Assembly: GCA_018000995.1 (NCBI GenBank)
Contig: JAGNIU010000003.1
Span: 121,939-185,938 of the forward strand
Source of the DNA: Bacteroidia bacterium
Lineage (GTDB): Bacteria > Bacteroidota > Bacteroidia > B-17B0 > Aurantibacillaceae
Direction: 5' to 3'
DNA length: 64,000 nt
The position numbers and the translations under genes are program-made. The notes under the pieces are model-generated. The model saw only the letters and a program-made list of their open reading frames with translations, was not told the origin of the DNA and did no database searches. Shown piece after piece: positions 34,847 to 43,361 of this stretch. The number at the start of each line of letters is the position of its first letter. Position 1 is the stretch's first letter.

Positions 34847-36079
34847 ATGAGCAAAATTAAAGTAGCCAATCCCGTTGTTGAATTAGATGGCGATGAAATG
34901 ACCCGCATCATTTGGAAATTTATTAAAGACAAATTAATTGTTCCATACCTTGATATTGATATTAAATACTACGATTTAGGTATCGAACACCGCGATGCTA
35001 CAAACGATCAGGTTACTATCGATTCGGCTGAAGCTATTAAGAAATACCAAGTGGGTATTAAATGTGCAACCATCACTCCTGATGAAGCCCGCGTTGAAGA
35101 ATTTAAATTAAAGCAAATGTGGAAATCACCAAACGGAACCATCCGTAATATTTTAGATGGAACCGTTTTCCGTGAGCCAATCGTTTGTAAAAACGTTCCG
35201 CGTTTAGTTACTAATTGGACAACCCCAATCATCGTTGGCCGTCACGCTTTTGGTGATCAGTACCGCGCAACGGATATGGTTATTAAAGGAAAAGGTAAAT
35301 TAACCATGACCTTTACACCTGAAGGCGGAGGAGAACCTGTAACTCACGAAATTTATAATTACAAAGGTAATGGCGTTGCAATGGGAATGTATAACACCGA
35401 AGAATCTATCCGCGGTTTTGCACACTCTTGTTTTAATGTTGCCTTAAATAAAAAATGGCCTTTATATTTATCTACAAAAAATACCATCTTAAAAAAATAC
35501 GATGGTTTCTTTAAAGATATTTTCGAAGAGATTTACCAAAAAGATTACAAAGCAAAATTTGTTGCAGCAGGTATCGTTTACGAACACCGCTTAATCGACG
35601 ACATGGTTGCATCAGCATTAAAATGGAACGGAAGTTTTGTTTGGGCTTGTAAAAATTATGATGGTGACGTTCAATCCGATTCAGTTGCTCAAGGTTTTGG
35701 TTCATTAGGTTTAATGACTTCAGTTCTTGTAACTCCGGATGGAAAAATTATGGAAGCTGAAGCTGCTCACGGTACAGTAACTCGTCACTACCGCGATCAC
35801 CAAGCTGGTAAACCAACTTCAACTAATCCAATCGCTTCTATTTTTGCTTGGACTCGTGGTTTAGAGTTCCGCGGTAAATTAGATGGGAATACAGAATTAA
35901 TCAACTTCGCTCAAGCTTTAGAACAAGTTTGTGTTGAAACTGTAGAAAGTGGAAAAATGACAAAAGATCTTGCGGTTTGTGCTCACGGAAACAAAGTTGA
36001 ACACGGAAAGCATTATTTATATACCGAGGAATTTTTAGATGCAATTGATACAAATCTTAAAAAGAAACTAGGTAAATAA
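34847..36079 (+). CDS. icd: NADP-dependent isocitrate dehydrogenase
   Basis: 410 residues, of the homodimeric type that resembles eukaryotic IDH1/2 rather than E. coli Icd. Motifs: [18 protein letters not shown], the isocitrate-binding [32 protein letters not shown], the metal-binding DDMVASALK, and [12 protein letters not shown] with NADP contacts. It oxidises isocitrate to 2-oxoglutarate and CO2 in the TCA cycle. It is monocistronic, with its own terminator downstream. Confidence 0.96.
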   Translation: MSKIKVANPVVELDGDEMTRIIWKFIKDKLIVPYLDIDIKYYDLGIEHRDATNDQVTIDSAEAIKKYQVGIKCATITPDEARVEEFKLKQMWKSPNGTIRNILDGTVFREPIVCKNVPRLVTNWTTPIIVGRHAFGDQYRATDMVIKGKGKLTMTFTPEGGGEPVTHEIYNYKGNGVAMGMYNTEESIRGFAHSCFNVALNKKWPLYLSTKNTILKKYDGFFKDIFEEIYQKDYKAKFVAAGIVYEHRLIDDMVASALKWNGSFVWACKNYDGDVQSDSVAQGFGSLGLMTSVLVTPDGKIMEAEAAHGTVTRHYRDHQAGKPTSTNPIASIFAWTRGLEFRGKLDGNTELINFAQALEQVCVETVESGKMTKDLAVCAHGNKVEHGKHYLYTEEFLDAIDTNLKKKLGK

Positions 36080-36095
36080 CCTGACTGCCGTCAGG
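36080..36095. repeat. Small palindrome CCTGAC-TGCC-GTCAGG
   Basis: A 6-bp stem with a 4-base loop immediately after icd. It resembles the GC-rich palindrome within adk in sequence style. Confidence 0.35.
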
Positions 36096-36120
36096 CAAGT
36101 TCCAATTTCAATAAATCATT

Positions 36121-36149
36121 AAAAAAGCCCCATTTCGGGGCTTTTTTTG
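36121..36149 (+). terminator. Rho-independent terminator of icd
   Basis: AAAAAAGCCCC pairs with GGGGCTTTTTT around ATTTC, followed by more T residues. Confidence 0.9.
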
Positions 36150-36292
36150 TTAAAAGTCGCTGAAATTGTTCATTTTTTCGACAAAAACTGTAAAAAATTA
36201 AGCTTTTTAAAAATAAAAAAATGTTACTTTTAACCCCACTAACTAACTCCCCGAAGGATAAAAAATCCAACGGGGCATAAAAACACTAACAA

Positions 36293-36793
36293 ATGAAATT
36301 AAACGAAATCCAAGATCTCATTAAGTTTGTTTCGAAGAGCGGGGTAAATGAAGTTGAACTGGAAACAAAGGAGATTAAAATCGTTATTAAAACCGGTAAG
36401 TCAAATGGTCCTGTAATGTATCAGGCAGCTCCTACACAAATGATTACAACACCAACTCACGTTGTAAGTAATGCACCGGTAAGTAATCCAACACCTGTTA
36501 CTGAAACTAAAGCAACTTCAACCCCAACTTCAAATGGTGTTGACGAGTCAAAATACTTAACTATTAAATCGCCAATGATTGGAACATTCTACCGTTCTCC
36601 GGGTCCTGATAAATCAGTATTCGTTAATGTAGGTGATGATGTAACTGCAGGTAAAACAGTTTGTATTATTGAAGCTATGAAGTTGTTCAATGAAATTGAA
36701 AGCGACATCAAAGGTAAAATTGTAAAAGTATTGGTGAATGATGCTACTCCTGTTGAGTACGACCAACCACTTTTCTTAGTAGATCCTAGTTAA
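36293..36793 (+). CDS. accB: Acetyl-CoA carboxylase biotin carboxyl carrier protein
   Basis: 166 residues: an N-terminal helical part, a Pro/Thr/Ala linker (about 45-82), and a biotinyl domain with the modified Lys130 in IIEAMKLFNEI. It carries the carboxyl group from biotin carboxylase to the carboxyltransferase in the first step of fatty acid synthesis. accC follows on the same strand. Confidence 0.95.
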   Translation: MKLNEIQDLIKFVSKSGVNEVELETKEIKIVIKTGKSNGPVMYQAAPTQMITTPTHVVSNAPVSNPTPVTETKATSTPTSNGVDESKYLTIKSPMIGTFYRSPGPDKSVFVNVGDDVTAGKTVCIIEAMKLFNEIESDIKGKIVKVLVNDATPVEYDQPLFLVDPS

Positions 36794-36838
36794 TCAGTTT
36801 AATGTTCCATGTTTAATGTTTATTGTTCGTGGTATTAA

Positions 36839-36866
36839 ACCTTGAACTTTAAACCTTGAACTTTAA
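36839..36866 (+). repeat. Tandem 14-bp repeat ACCTTGAACTTTAA x2
   Basis: Two exact copies (36839-36852 and 36853-36866) lie in the accB-accC gap, preceded by looser AATGTT/TTTAATG repeats. The TTG in this repeat produces a spurious upstream start for accC. Confidence 0.7.
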
Positions 36867-36876
36867 ACCAAAAATC

Positions 36877-38220
36877 ATGTTTAAAAAAATATTAATCGCA
36901 AACAGGGGAGAGATTGCCTTACGCATTATCAGAACTTGTCGCGAAATGGGAATAAAAACAGTAGCGGTTTACTCTACGGCCGATAAAGAATCGTTGCACG
37001 TAAAGTTTGCTGATGAAGCTGTTTGTATTGGCCCGCCGCCAAGCAAAGAGAGTTATTTAAGTATGTCGAGCATTATTGCCGCTGCTGAAATTACTAACGC
37101 TGATGCTATTCACCCTGGTTATGGTTTCTTAAGTGAGAATGCAAAGTTCTCTGAAATTTGCCGCCAGAATAAAATTAAATTTATTGGTGCTTCTCCTGAG
37201 ATGATTAATAAAATGGGAGACAAAAGTAATGCGAAGGCTACTATGAAAGAAGCCGGCGTTCCTTGTGTTCCCGGATCTGACGGATTAATTGAAAGTGTTG
37301 AAGAAGCAAAAAAAATAGCCAAAGCAACTGTGTATCCTGTAATTATAAAAGCTACTGCCGGTGGTGGTGGAAAAGGAATGCGCATTATTTGGAAAGAAGA
37401 AGATTTAGAAGCTCTATGGGATAGCGCGGTACACGAAGCAACTGCTGCTTTTGGTAACGGTGCCATGTACATGGAAAAATATATTGAAGAACCACGCCAC
37501 ATCGAAATTCAAATTGTAGGTGATCAATACGGAAAAGCGTGTCACTTAAGTGAGCGCGATTGTTCTATTCAACGTCGCCACCAAAAATTAGTGGAAGAAA
37601 CACCATCTCCGTTTATGACACCGGAATTGCGCGAAGCAATGGGTGATGCTGCAGTTAAAGCGGCTTTATCAATTGGATACGAAGGAGTAGGTACTGTTGA
37701 ATTTTTGGTTGACAAACACCGCAATTTCTATTTCATGGAAATGAATACGCGCATTCAGGTGGAGCATCCGATAACTGAAGAAGTAATTAACTACGATTTA
37801 ATCCGCGAGCAAATATTAGTAGCTGCAGGTGTTCCTATTTCCGGAAAAAATTATTATCCGCAATTACATGCTATTGAATGCCGTATTAACGCAGAGAATC
37901 CGTTTATGAATTTCATTCCGTCGCCGGGAAAAATTACAACATTACATACACCGGGCGGACATGGTATTCGCGTTGATTCCCATGTTTACAGTGGTTATAC
38001 AATTCCGCCAAACTATGATAGTATGGTGGGGAAATTAATTACTGTGGCACAAACGCGTGAAGAAGCCATTGCAAAAATGCACCGTGCTTTAAGTGAATAT
38101 GTAATTGAAGGTGTAAAAACTACAATTCCATTCCATTTAAAATTAATGCAAAACGAAGACTTCAAAAAAGGAAACTATACTACCAAGTTCATGGAAACCT
38201 GGGATTTTAAAAACGCTTAA
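36877..38220 (+). CDS. accC: Acetyl-CoA carboxylase biotin carboxylase subunit
   Basis: 447 residues from the ATG at 36877. The in-frame TTG at 36856 lies in a tandem repeat and is unlikely to be used, since [16 protein letters not shown] is the standard start. The ATP-grasp domain has [43 protein letters not shown] and IQVEHPITE. It carboxylates the biotin on AccB using bicarbonate and ATP. The carboxyltransferase subunits are not in the window. Confidence 0.96.
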   Translation: MFKKILIANRGEIALRIIRTCREMGIKTVAVYSTADKESLHVKFADEAVCIGPPPSKESYLSMSSIIAAAEITNADAIHPGYGFLSENAKFSEICRQNKIKFIGASPEMINKMGDKSNAKATMKEAGVPCVPGSDGLIESVEEAKKIAKATVYPVIIKATAGGGGKGMRIIWKEEDLEALWDSAVHEATAAFGNGAMYMEKYIEEPRHIEIQIVGDQYGKACHLSERDCSIQRRHQKLVEETPSPFMTPELREAMGDAAVKAALSIGYEGVGTVEFLVDKHRNFYFMEMNTRIQVEHPITEEVINYDLIREQILVAAGVPISGKNYYPQLHAIECRINAENPFMNFIPSPGKITTLHTPGGHGIRVDSHVYSGYTIPPNYDSMVGKLITVAQTREEAIAKMHRALSEYVIEGVKTTIPFHLKLMQNEDFKKGNYTTKFMETWDFKNA

Positions 38221-38224
38221 TTAA

Positions 38225-38252
38225 AAGACGCTCCGATTACGGGGCGTTTTTT
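38225..38252 (+). terminator. Rho-independent terminator of accBC
   Basis: AAGACGCTCCG pairs with CGGGGCGTTTT (with G-U pairs) around ATTA, followed by TT. It lies 5 nt after the accC stop and may also serve the convergent lipoprotein gene. Confidence 0.8.
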
Positions 38253-38592
38253 ATGGTGTAGTTGTTATTAGAATATTTGAATCATTAATATCGTTTACGT
38301 CAATGTGATAACCTTTCCCATTATCATCAAAGCTTATGTAGAATCTGCCTTTTTTTCTGAACTTCCCATTAATAAAAAATTCCCCATTCTCATTTGTCGT
38401 TGAAGAACCAATAATTTGAGATTGACAGATACTTCTTGAATCAAGGCATTGATTTAAGTGAATTTCGATTCCTGATCTTGGTTGTGAAGTGCTATACGAA
38501 ATAACTCTTCCAGAAATCGCATATTTTTTTCTGCAACCTGATATAGATAGTAGGGTAAAGAAAATTAAAGAAAGGATAGTTAGTCTAACCAT
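38251..38592 (-). CDS. Small lipoprotein with carboxypeptidase regulatory-like fold
   Basis: I place the start at 38592 (MVRLTILSLIFFTLLSISGC), which gives a lipoprotein signal with lipobox SISGC (Cys20) and about 113 residues. The longer frame to 38682 would code through an inverted repeat. After the Cys: YAISGRVISYSTSQPRSGIE, then TTNENGEFFINGKFRKKG, a Gly-rich beta-sandwich pattern like the carboxypeptidase regulatory or SdrD B-like fold. The function is unknown. Confidence 0.65.
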   Translation of the reverse strand: MVRLTILSLIFFTLLSISGCRKKYAISGRVISYSTSQPRSGIEIHLNQCLDSRSICQSQIIGSSTTNENGEFFINGKFRKKGRFYISFDDNGKGYHIDVNDINDSNILITTTP

Positions 38593-38644
38593 AAATAAAT
38601 TTACAAAATATTTATGAATCGCGTCTTTCCTTTTATAATACGCT

Positions 38645-38784
38645 GTCATGGTGAGCTTGCCGAACCACGCCATTAAAAACAAACAATTAGCCCCTGAGCC
38701 TGACGAAGGGGCTCAATGCGCTTCGTCAGGCTCAGCGCTCTTTTTTTTGAGAGCTCACTTGTGGTTCGGCAAGCTCACCATGAC
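38645..38784. repeat. Nested perfect inverted repeats (24 bp outer, 14 bp inner)
   Basis: The outer arms at 38645-38668 and 38761-38784 are exact reverse complements (core GGTGAGCTTGCCGAACCAC). The inner arms at 38695-38708 (TGAGCCTGACGAAG) and 38721-38734 are also exact reverse complements. Part of the outer arm recurs at about 38823-38843 (TTCACCATGACTCTGTC). Confidence 0.9.
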
Positions 38785-38872
38785 TTTGTCCTCCGAGTCG
38801 ATTGTGGTTGTAAATGACTGGGCAGGTTCACCATGACTCTGTCTTCCAAAACAACTTTGCAGTTAAACCTAA

Positions 38873-38904
38873 AACTCTGCGCCTTTGCGTCTCTGCGAGA
38901 AAAT
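38873..38904. repeat. Short GCGTCT tandem repeat, copy 2
   Basis: Three degenerate 8-bp units (ACTCTGC, GCCTTTGC, GTCTCTGC) followed by GAGAAAAT. It matches the organisation of 15434-15460. Confidence 0.55.
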
Positions 38905-38908
38905 TTAT

Positions 38909-38943
38909 GGAATTATTTCCTGACCTGCATCTAAATATAAAAA
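38909..38943 (+). promoter_or_regulatory. ECF-sigma-like promoter, copy 1
   Basis: GGAATT (38909-38914), a 15-nt spacer, then TCTAA (38930-38934) within CATCTAAATATAAAA. The same two blocks with identical spacing precede the paralogous gene at 39559. The pattern resembles ECF sigma promoters (GGAAC-N15/16-TCTRA). The predicted start is about 10 nt before the ATG. Confidence 0.55.
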
Positions 38944-38950
38944 TCAGGTT

Positions 38951-39478
38951 ATGAAGATTTCAATAAACACTCCTTGCCACGAAAATTGGGATGCAATGTC
39001 ACCCAATGAAAAAGGCGCTTTCTGCTTGTCTTGCCAAAAAAATGTAGTTGATTTTAGTAAGAAAACAGTTGCCGAAATTAAAAGTTTCTTTTCCGCACTT
39101 CCCGAAACGGAATCTGTTTGCGGACGATTTGAAGAAGAGCAATTAGAAGACATGACCTTCGATCATTTTCACACTCACTTTAAGAAATGGCATTACTTTC
39201 AGAAAGCTGCCGTAGTTGTGTTTTTTGTTTTCGGATTTAGTTTATTTGGTTGCGCACAAAATCATCCTGACAGGGCGCCGGATATTAAAATGGGAATTGT
39301 TGCTTACGTTCCGCCCGATACTGTGAAACAGATTTGTAAAAAGGATACAACTAAAACTACTCATCGTCCAATTAAAGGAAAGGTGAAAGTTACCCCTGAA
39401 GAACGACCAAAGAAAAAAAATCCACCGCCTCCGCAACATTTAATGGGCGATGTAATGATTGACGATAGGAAACATTAA
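38951..39478 (+). CDS. Cys-domain, single-TM protein of unknown function (paralogue 1)
   Basis: 175 residues with no signal peptide at the start. The N-terminal domain has conserved Cys/His: NTPCHENWDAMSPNEKGAFC, then CLSC and SVCGRF (Cys9, His10, Cys25, Cys28, Cys57), suggestive of zinc binding. One membrane segment (about 86-102, AAVVVFFVFGFSLFGCAQ) is followed by a Pro/Lys-rich tail ending in PPPPQHLMGDVM. Topology would put the Cys domain in the cytoplasm and the tail in the periplasm, as in anti-sigma factors, but there is no HxxxCxxC motif. The N-terminal domain recurs in Bacteroidota proteins. The next gene is a tandem copy. Confidence 0.78.
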   Translation: MKISINTPCHENWDAMSPNEKGAFCLSCQKNVVDFSKKTVAEIKSFFSALPETESVCGRFEEEQLEDMTFDHFHTHFKKWHYFQKAAVVVFFVFGFSLFGCAQNHPDRAPDIKMGIVAYVPPDTVKQICKKDTTKTTHRPIKGKVKVTPEERPKKKNPPPPQHLMGDVMIDDRKH

Positions 39479-39514
39479 AGAATTGAATGTCAATGTTTTA
39501 TAATCGTTCCTTAT

Positions 39515-39548
39515 GGAATTCTTAAACCATTCTCATCTAAATATAAAA
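39515..39548 (+). promoter_or_regulatory. ECF-sigma-like promoter, copy 2
   Basis: GGAATT (39515-39520), 15 nt, TCTAA (39536-39540) within CATCTAAATATAAAA. The spacer sequence differs from copy 1 while both elements and their distance are kept, as expected for functional -35 and -10 boxes. Confidence 0.55.
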
Positions 39549-39558
39549 CAAGGAAATC

Positions 39559-40095
39559 ATGAAAATAGTAATAGATAACCCCTGCCACGAAAATTGGGAT
39601 GCAATGACTCCCAACGAAAAAGGCGCATTTTGTTTGTCATGCCAAAAAACGGTAATCGACTTCAGTGTAAAAACCATTGATGAAATAAAAAACTTTTTTG
39701 TGAAGTTACCTGAAACAGAAGCTGTGTGTGGAAGATTTAAAGAGGAACAATTAGAAGAAATTTCTTTCGAGCATTTCTTTAAACAATTCAGAGGCTGGAA
39801 ATTTTTTCAGAAGGCAGCTTTGATTACATTTTTTATTTTCGGTTTTAGTTTATTTGGTTGTGCACAAAGCAGTCCACGAGATAAACAATTAACGATGAAA
39901 GGTGAAGTTGCTTTTGTAATTCCTCCTGATTCTATTAAAACTAAACATGTACAGGATTCAATAAAAGCAGTTACTCCAATAAACATTGAACATACAATGG
40001 GCGGACCACGTTATGTTCCGGATCCGGAACCAAAACCTAAGCCAAAAACTAAACATGTCATGGGAAAACCTGCTCCAAATAGGAATGAAGAATAA
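39559..40095 (+). CDS. Cys-domain, single-TM protein of unknown function (paralogue 2)
   Basis: 178 residues, with the same build as the preceding protein: Cys9, His10, Cys25, Cys28 and Cys57 at identical positions, MTPNEKGAFCLSCQKTVIDF, a membrane segment (ALITFFIFGFSLFGCAQ) and a Pro/Lys-rich tail (PDPEPKPKPKTKHVMGKP). The N-terminus and membrane segment are strongly conserved, whereas the tail has diverged, so the cytoplasmic side probably carries the shared function. It has its own promoter of the same type as copy 1, and a terminator shared with the convergent thioredoxin gene. Confidence 0.78.
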   Translation: MKIVIDNPCHENWDAMTPNEKGAFCLSCQKTVIDFSVKTIDEIKNFFVKLPETEAVCGRFKEEQLEEISFEHFFKQFRGWKFFQKAALITFFIFGFSLFGCAQSSPRDKQLTMKGEVAFVIPPDSIKTKHVQDSIKAVTPINIEHTMGGPRYVPDPEPKPKPKTKHVMGKPAPNRNEE

Positions 40096-40126
40096 AAAAA
40101 AGCGCCGGGAAACGGCGCTTTTTTTT
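40094..40126. terminator. Bidirectional rho-independent terminator
   Basis: AAAAAAAGCGCCG pairs with CGGCGCTTTTTTTT around GGAAA. The A and T tracts let it serve both the plus-strand gene ending at 40095 and the minus-strand gene ending at 40125. Confidence 0.9.
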
Positions 40127-40613
40127 AATACAAACTTTTAATATGATTTAAAGTAGAGGCATCGGTCCAATCAACATATCCTAAATGTTCTTCTACCACT
40201 TCCAATTTTTCATTTACAATATAAGTTACAGGAATAGAGTAAATGTTTATGTCTTGAAAATTCTTTTTCAATTTTAAAAATAAAAATGTGTAGCCGGTTC
40301 TTTCTTTAAACTCCAATATTTTTTCTATTGGTTCATCGGTTATACAAACTACTTCAATGTCGTTTAAATCAGATTGTTTTATTTTGTTAATGTCTTTTAA
40401 TTCTTCTAAACAATTTCCGCACCAACTGGCGTAAAAGGATACAATTAATTTCTTTCCTTTCAATTGAGTCATGTTAAACGGCTGTTCCGTTTCGGTAACA
40501 ATTTCCAATTTAGTAATATCAATACTTGGCGCAACTTTATACTTATTGAAGTAAAACAGTATAATTAAGCCCCCTAAAAGAGCCAAAAGCGCATAAATCC
40601 ATTTTTTCTGCAT
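40125..40613 (-). CDS. TlpA-like membrane-anchored thioredoxin
   Basis: 162 residues: one N-terminal membrane anchor (WIYALLALLGGLIILFYF) and a periplasmic thioredoxin fold with active site Cys65-Gly-Asn-Cys68 (SFYASWCGNCLEELKDI), and a cis-Pro segment IYSIPVTYIV. TlpA/ResA-type proteins reduce disulfides outside the cytoplasm. It is convergent with the Cys-domain pair; a functional link to those Cys-rich proteins is possible but not shown. Confidence 0.88.
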   Translation of the reverse strand: MQKKWIYALLALLGGLIILFYFNKYKVAPSIDITKLEIVTETEQPFNMTQLKGKKLIVSFYASWCGNCLEELKDINKIKQSDLNDIEVVCITDEPIEKILEFKERTGYTFLFLKLKKNFQDINIYSIPVTYIVNEKLEVVEEHLGYVDWTDASTLNHIKSLY

Positions 40614-40679
40614 AAAGAAATTAAAAGCCCATAGTTAATTGATTGTTGAAGGGTAGGGTTTTCGGTACAAAATTACGAA

Positions 40680-40687
40680 TAGATTTG
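40680..40687 (+). promoter_or_regulatory. Possible -7 box of mtgA
   Basis: TAGATTTG matches TAnnTTTG and ends 10 nt before the ATG at 40698. No -33 TTG at the expected distance. Confidence 0.4.
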
Positions 40688-40697
40688 TGTTTTGGGC

Positions 40698-41426
40698 ATG
40701 TCTTTACTACGGAAAATACTGAATTTTATATGGAAAGCTATCGTTTGCTTCGTGGTAGTCTCCATTTTGTCGGTTATTCTGTTCCGTTGGGTGCCTGTTC
40801 CCCTTACTCCTTTGATGGTGATTCGTTGTGTGGAACAAAAAATGGACGGTAAAAAAATGCACTTAGATCATGATTGGGTTCCATTTGAAGAGATAAATCC
40901 AAAATTACAATTGGCAGTTGTTTGTAGCGAAGACCAAAATTATCTAAAACATTTCGGTTTCGATTGGGGTGCAATTCAAAAAGCCATGAAAGAAAATGAA
41001 CAAGGCAAACACATGCGCGGGGCGAGTACAATTACGCAACAAACTGCAAAAAATGTTTTTTTATGGTCAGGAAGAAGTTATATCCGAAAGGCATTCGAAG
41101 TTTGGTTCACACTTCTGATAGAAATTTTCTGGAGCAAAGAGCGCATCATGGAAGTGTATTTAAATAGCATCGAAATGGGTGATGGTGTTTATGGTGCAGA
41201 AGCCGCCTCGCAACATTGGTTCAAGAAAAAAGCATTGAAATTAACTAAAGACGAAGCGGCCGCCATTGCTGCCATTCTACCCAGTCCGTTACGATATAAA
41301 GCTAATCCTGCAACTAATTACATTAGTAAACGTAAAGAATGGATAAAGCAGCAAATGAATTATTGGGGCAATAAATTAGATTACGATAAGTACAAGGATG
41401 ATGACGAGCCTGTAAAGAAGAAGTAA
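40698..41426 (+). CDS. mtgA: Monofunctional peptidoglycan transglycosylase
   Basis: About 242 residues from the ATG at 40698; the TTG two codons upstream is less likely. One N-terminal membrane helix precedes a GT51 domain: VVCSEDQNYLKHFGFDW with the catalytic Glu, GASTITQQTAKNVFLW, IEIFWSKERIMEVYLNSIEM, and AAAIAAILPSPLRY. It polymerises lipid II into glycan strands and has no transpeptidase domain. The length is normal for MtgA. Confidence 0.95.
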   Translation: MSLLRKILNFIWKAIVCFVVVSILSVILFRWVPVPLTPLMVIRCVEQKMDGKKMHLDHDWVPFEEINPKLQLAVVCSEDQNYLKHFGFDWGAIQKAMKENEQGKHMRGASTITQQTAKNVFLWSGRSYIRKAFEVWFTLLIEIFWSKERIMEVYLNSIEMGDGVYGAEAASQHWFKKKALKLTKDEAAAIAAILPSPLRYKANPATNYISKRKEWIKQQMNYWGNKLDYDKYKDDDEPVKKK

Positions 41427-41506
41427 GAATCAGAACAATTGAATAATTGAACATTTGAATGACGAATTACGAAGTAAAATATTTTTTAACCAATAACCAA
41501 TAACTC

Positions 41507-42667
41507 GTGCGTAAACTCCTTCTCATATCCTTCTCCCTTATCTGCTTCAGTTGTGGACAATCTAATTCCGAATTCGGGATGTTAGGTTTTTCAAAGCCTG
41601 AAGCGCCGCATATTGGAAAAGTTACGCCTGCAAAATATAAAGATGTAGCTTTCCGTTTAGATACTTTATTTACAAAAATGGTAGGTTGTAATGGTTTTAA
41701 TGGCGCTGTAATTGTTGCCAAAGATGCTGAGGTTATTTATCAAAAATGTTTTGGTTATGCTGATAAGAAAAATAATATTCCTCTAACTGACACAACTTCT
41801 TTTCAATTAGCATCAGTATCAAAAGTAATTACAGCAACAGCCGTTATGTTATTAATTGAAAAAGGATTAATAAAATTGGATGATACCTTCGCTTCTTATT
41901 TTCCTGAATTCCCTTACGATAAAATCACAGTTAAACATTTATTGTCGCATCGTTCAGGTTTGCCAAATTATTTATATTTCTTAAATGACATTGTTACTAG
42001 TAAAAACAGAGTTCTAACAAACCAAGAAGTATTGCAATTGATGGTTGAGAAACGTCCGGCTTTATATTTACAACCGAATCGCGCGTTTAATTATTGCAAT
42101 ACCAATTACGCATTACTCGCCTTATTAATCGAGAAAGTATCCAGAAAAACATTTTCAAATTTTTTACACGAAGAAATTTTTCTCCCATTAGGTATGCGAC
42201 ATTCAGGAACCATATTAAGTCTCGATATTTTTGAAAAAGCAGTTTCAAAACCTTATGATAACCGTTGGAAAATAATTGAACCTGAAGCCGCCGATTATGT
42301 GGTTGGAGATAAAAGTATTTACTCAACCCCTTACGATATGTTTTTGTTTAGTGAAGCTTTATATCAGGGGAAATTATTGAACGCAGAAACACAAGCTTTA
42401 GCTTACAGCGCATTAAGCCGCGAAAAAAAATTAAGTAATTATGGTTTAGGCTGGCGTATGAAAGATTTTAAAGACAATGAGAAAAAAGAAGTGTTTCACA
42501 ATGGTTGGTGGCATGGTTACCGAACAGCTTTTCATAGGAGATTAAGTGATAAAATAACAATTGTAGTATTAAGTAATAAATTAAACAGAAGTGCTTATCA
42601 AACTTATAAAATTTATCAAGCTATTGACGCTGATACATTGTTTAGCGCTGGAGCCGACGAAGAATGA
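41507..42667 (+). CDS. Beta-lactamase-class-C-like serine hydrolase, lipoprotein
   Basis: 386 residues, with a GTG start and a lipobox FSC at Cys16. Active-site motifs: Ser103-V-S-Lys106, YCN (in NYCNTNYAL), and HNG in the third position (VFHNGWWHGYRT). The family includes D-aminopeptidases, esterases and class C beta-lactamases; the HNG third motif favours an esterase or peptidase over a beta-lactamase, but the substrate is unknown. The stop overlaps the next start in ATGA, so the two are translationally coupled. Confidence 0.9.
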   Translation: MRKLLLISFSLICFSCGQSNSEFGMLGFSKPEAPHIGKVTPAKYKDVAFRLDTLFTKMVGCNGFNGAVIVAKDAEVIYQKCFGYADKKNNIPLTDTTSFQLASVSKVITATAVMLLIEKGLIKLDDTFASYFPEFPYDKITVKHLLSHRSGLPNYLYFLNDIVTSKNRVLTNQEVLQLMVEKRPALYLQPNRAFNYCNTNYALLALLIEKVSRKTFSNFLHEEIFLPLGMRHSGTILSLDIFEKAVSKPYDNRWKIIEPEAADYVVGDKSIYSTPYDMFLFSEALYQGKLLNAETQALAYSALSREKKLSNYGLGWRMKDFKDNEKKEVFHNGWWHGYRTAFHRRLSDKITIVVLSNKLNRSAYQTYKIYQAIDADTLFSAGADEE

Positions 42668-43320
42668 TTGACTATTTAAAAGTTCAGAAAACAGCACGTG
42701 TTGCTATCGAGGGAGCAAACAACTCCAATTTAAAATCAGTTTGGTTAGTGGCGCATGGGTACGGACAAATGACCACCTTTTTCATTAATAAATTTGAAAA
42801 ATTATTTGGCGATGAAAATTTATTTATACTCCCGGAAGGATTGCACCGTTATTACTTAAATGGCTTCAGTGGAAAAATAGGAGCGAGTTGGATGACAAGA
42901 GAAGAACGTGAAAAAGATATTGAAGATTATTGTGAGTATTTAGATACTGTTTACGAGAACTACATAAAACCTCTCGATAAAAAAGTTGTGGTGAATGCAT
43001 TGGGATTTTCGCAGGGTGGCGCAACAATTTGCAGATGGGCAGCACATACACAAAACAGAATCGATAATTTAATTGTGTGGGGCAGTGTTATTCCACCCGA
43101 TATGAATTGGGAAAGCGATGTACAAAAACTTAAAACCTTAAACTGGCATTATGTGGCCGGAGATAAAGACGAACTTTTGTCGGATAAGCGGAGAGTAGAG
43201 CAATTGCAGACTCTGGAAAGAAATGGTATTACACCAAACTCCATTCATTATGAAGGCGGACATGATATATTAGAAGAAACGTTGCTTTTACTGAATAAAA
43301 ATGTGTTAAATAAATCATAA
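42664..43320 (+). CDS. Alpha/beta hydrolase (carboxylesterase/phospholipase-like)
   Basis: 218 residues. It has a compact alpha/beta hydrolase fold with nucleophile Ser116 in GFSQGGA, an acidic residue in AGDKDEL and His200 in YEGGHDI; the oxyanion-hole region is VAHGYGQ. It resembles cytoplasmic short esterases. The start overlaps the stop of the serine hydrolase by 4 nt, so the pair is likely to act together. The substrate is unknown. Confidence 0.88.
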   Translation: MIDYLKVQKTARVAIEGANNSNLKSVWLVAHGYGQMTTFFINKFEKLFGDENLFILPEGLHRYYLNGFSGKIGASWMTREEREKDIEDYCEYLDTVYENYIKPLDKKVVVNALGFSQGGATICRWAAHTQNRIDNLIVWGSVIPPDMNWESDVQKLKTLNWHYVAGDKDELLSDKRRVEQLQTLERNGITPNSIHYEGGHDILEETLLLLNKNVLNKS

Positions 43321-43348
43321 TCCTCTTCAACATTCACTACTATAATGT

Positions 43349-43357
43349 TATTTTTGC
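43349..43357 (+). promoter_or_regulatory. Possible -7 box of gldF
   Basis: TATTTTTGC matches TAnnTTTG and ends 4 nt before the gldF ATG, implying an mRNA with almost no leader. Confidence 0.4.
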
Positions 43358-43361
43358 ATAG

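Larger units (their letters stand above)
38593..38904. other. Non-coding gap rich in repeats
   Basis: About 310 bases without a credible gene. It holds a perfect 24-bp inverted repeat (38645-38784) enclosing a second perfect 14-bp one, a partial third copy of the outer arm near 38823-38843, and the GCGAGAAAAT repeat at 38873-38904. The ECF-like promoter follows. Confidence 0.7.

Noticed and set aside
38593..38682. Upstream extension of the minus-strand lipoprotein
   Set aside because: The extra codons lie partly in an inverted repeat and would bury the signal peptide and lipobox inside the protein.
38951..40095. Lipobox at LFGCAQ in the two Cys-domain proteins
   Set aside because: The Cys is at residue 101 after a long hydrophilic domain, so it cannot be a standard lipoprotein signal; it is treated as the end of a membrane helix.
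41507..42667. Serine hydrolase as an antibiotic-resistance beta-lactamase
   Set aside because: The third motif is HNG rather than KTG, and the gene is coupled to an esterase-like gene, so resistance cannot be claimed.
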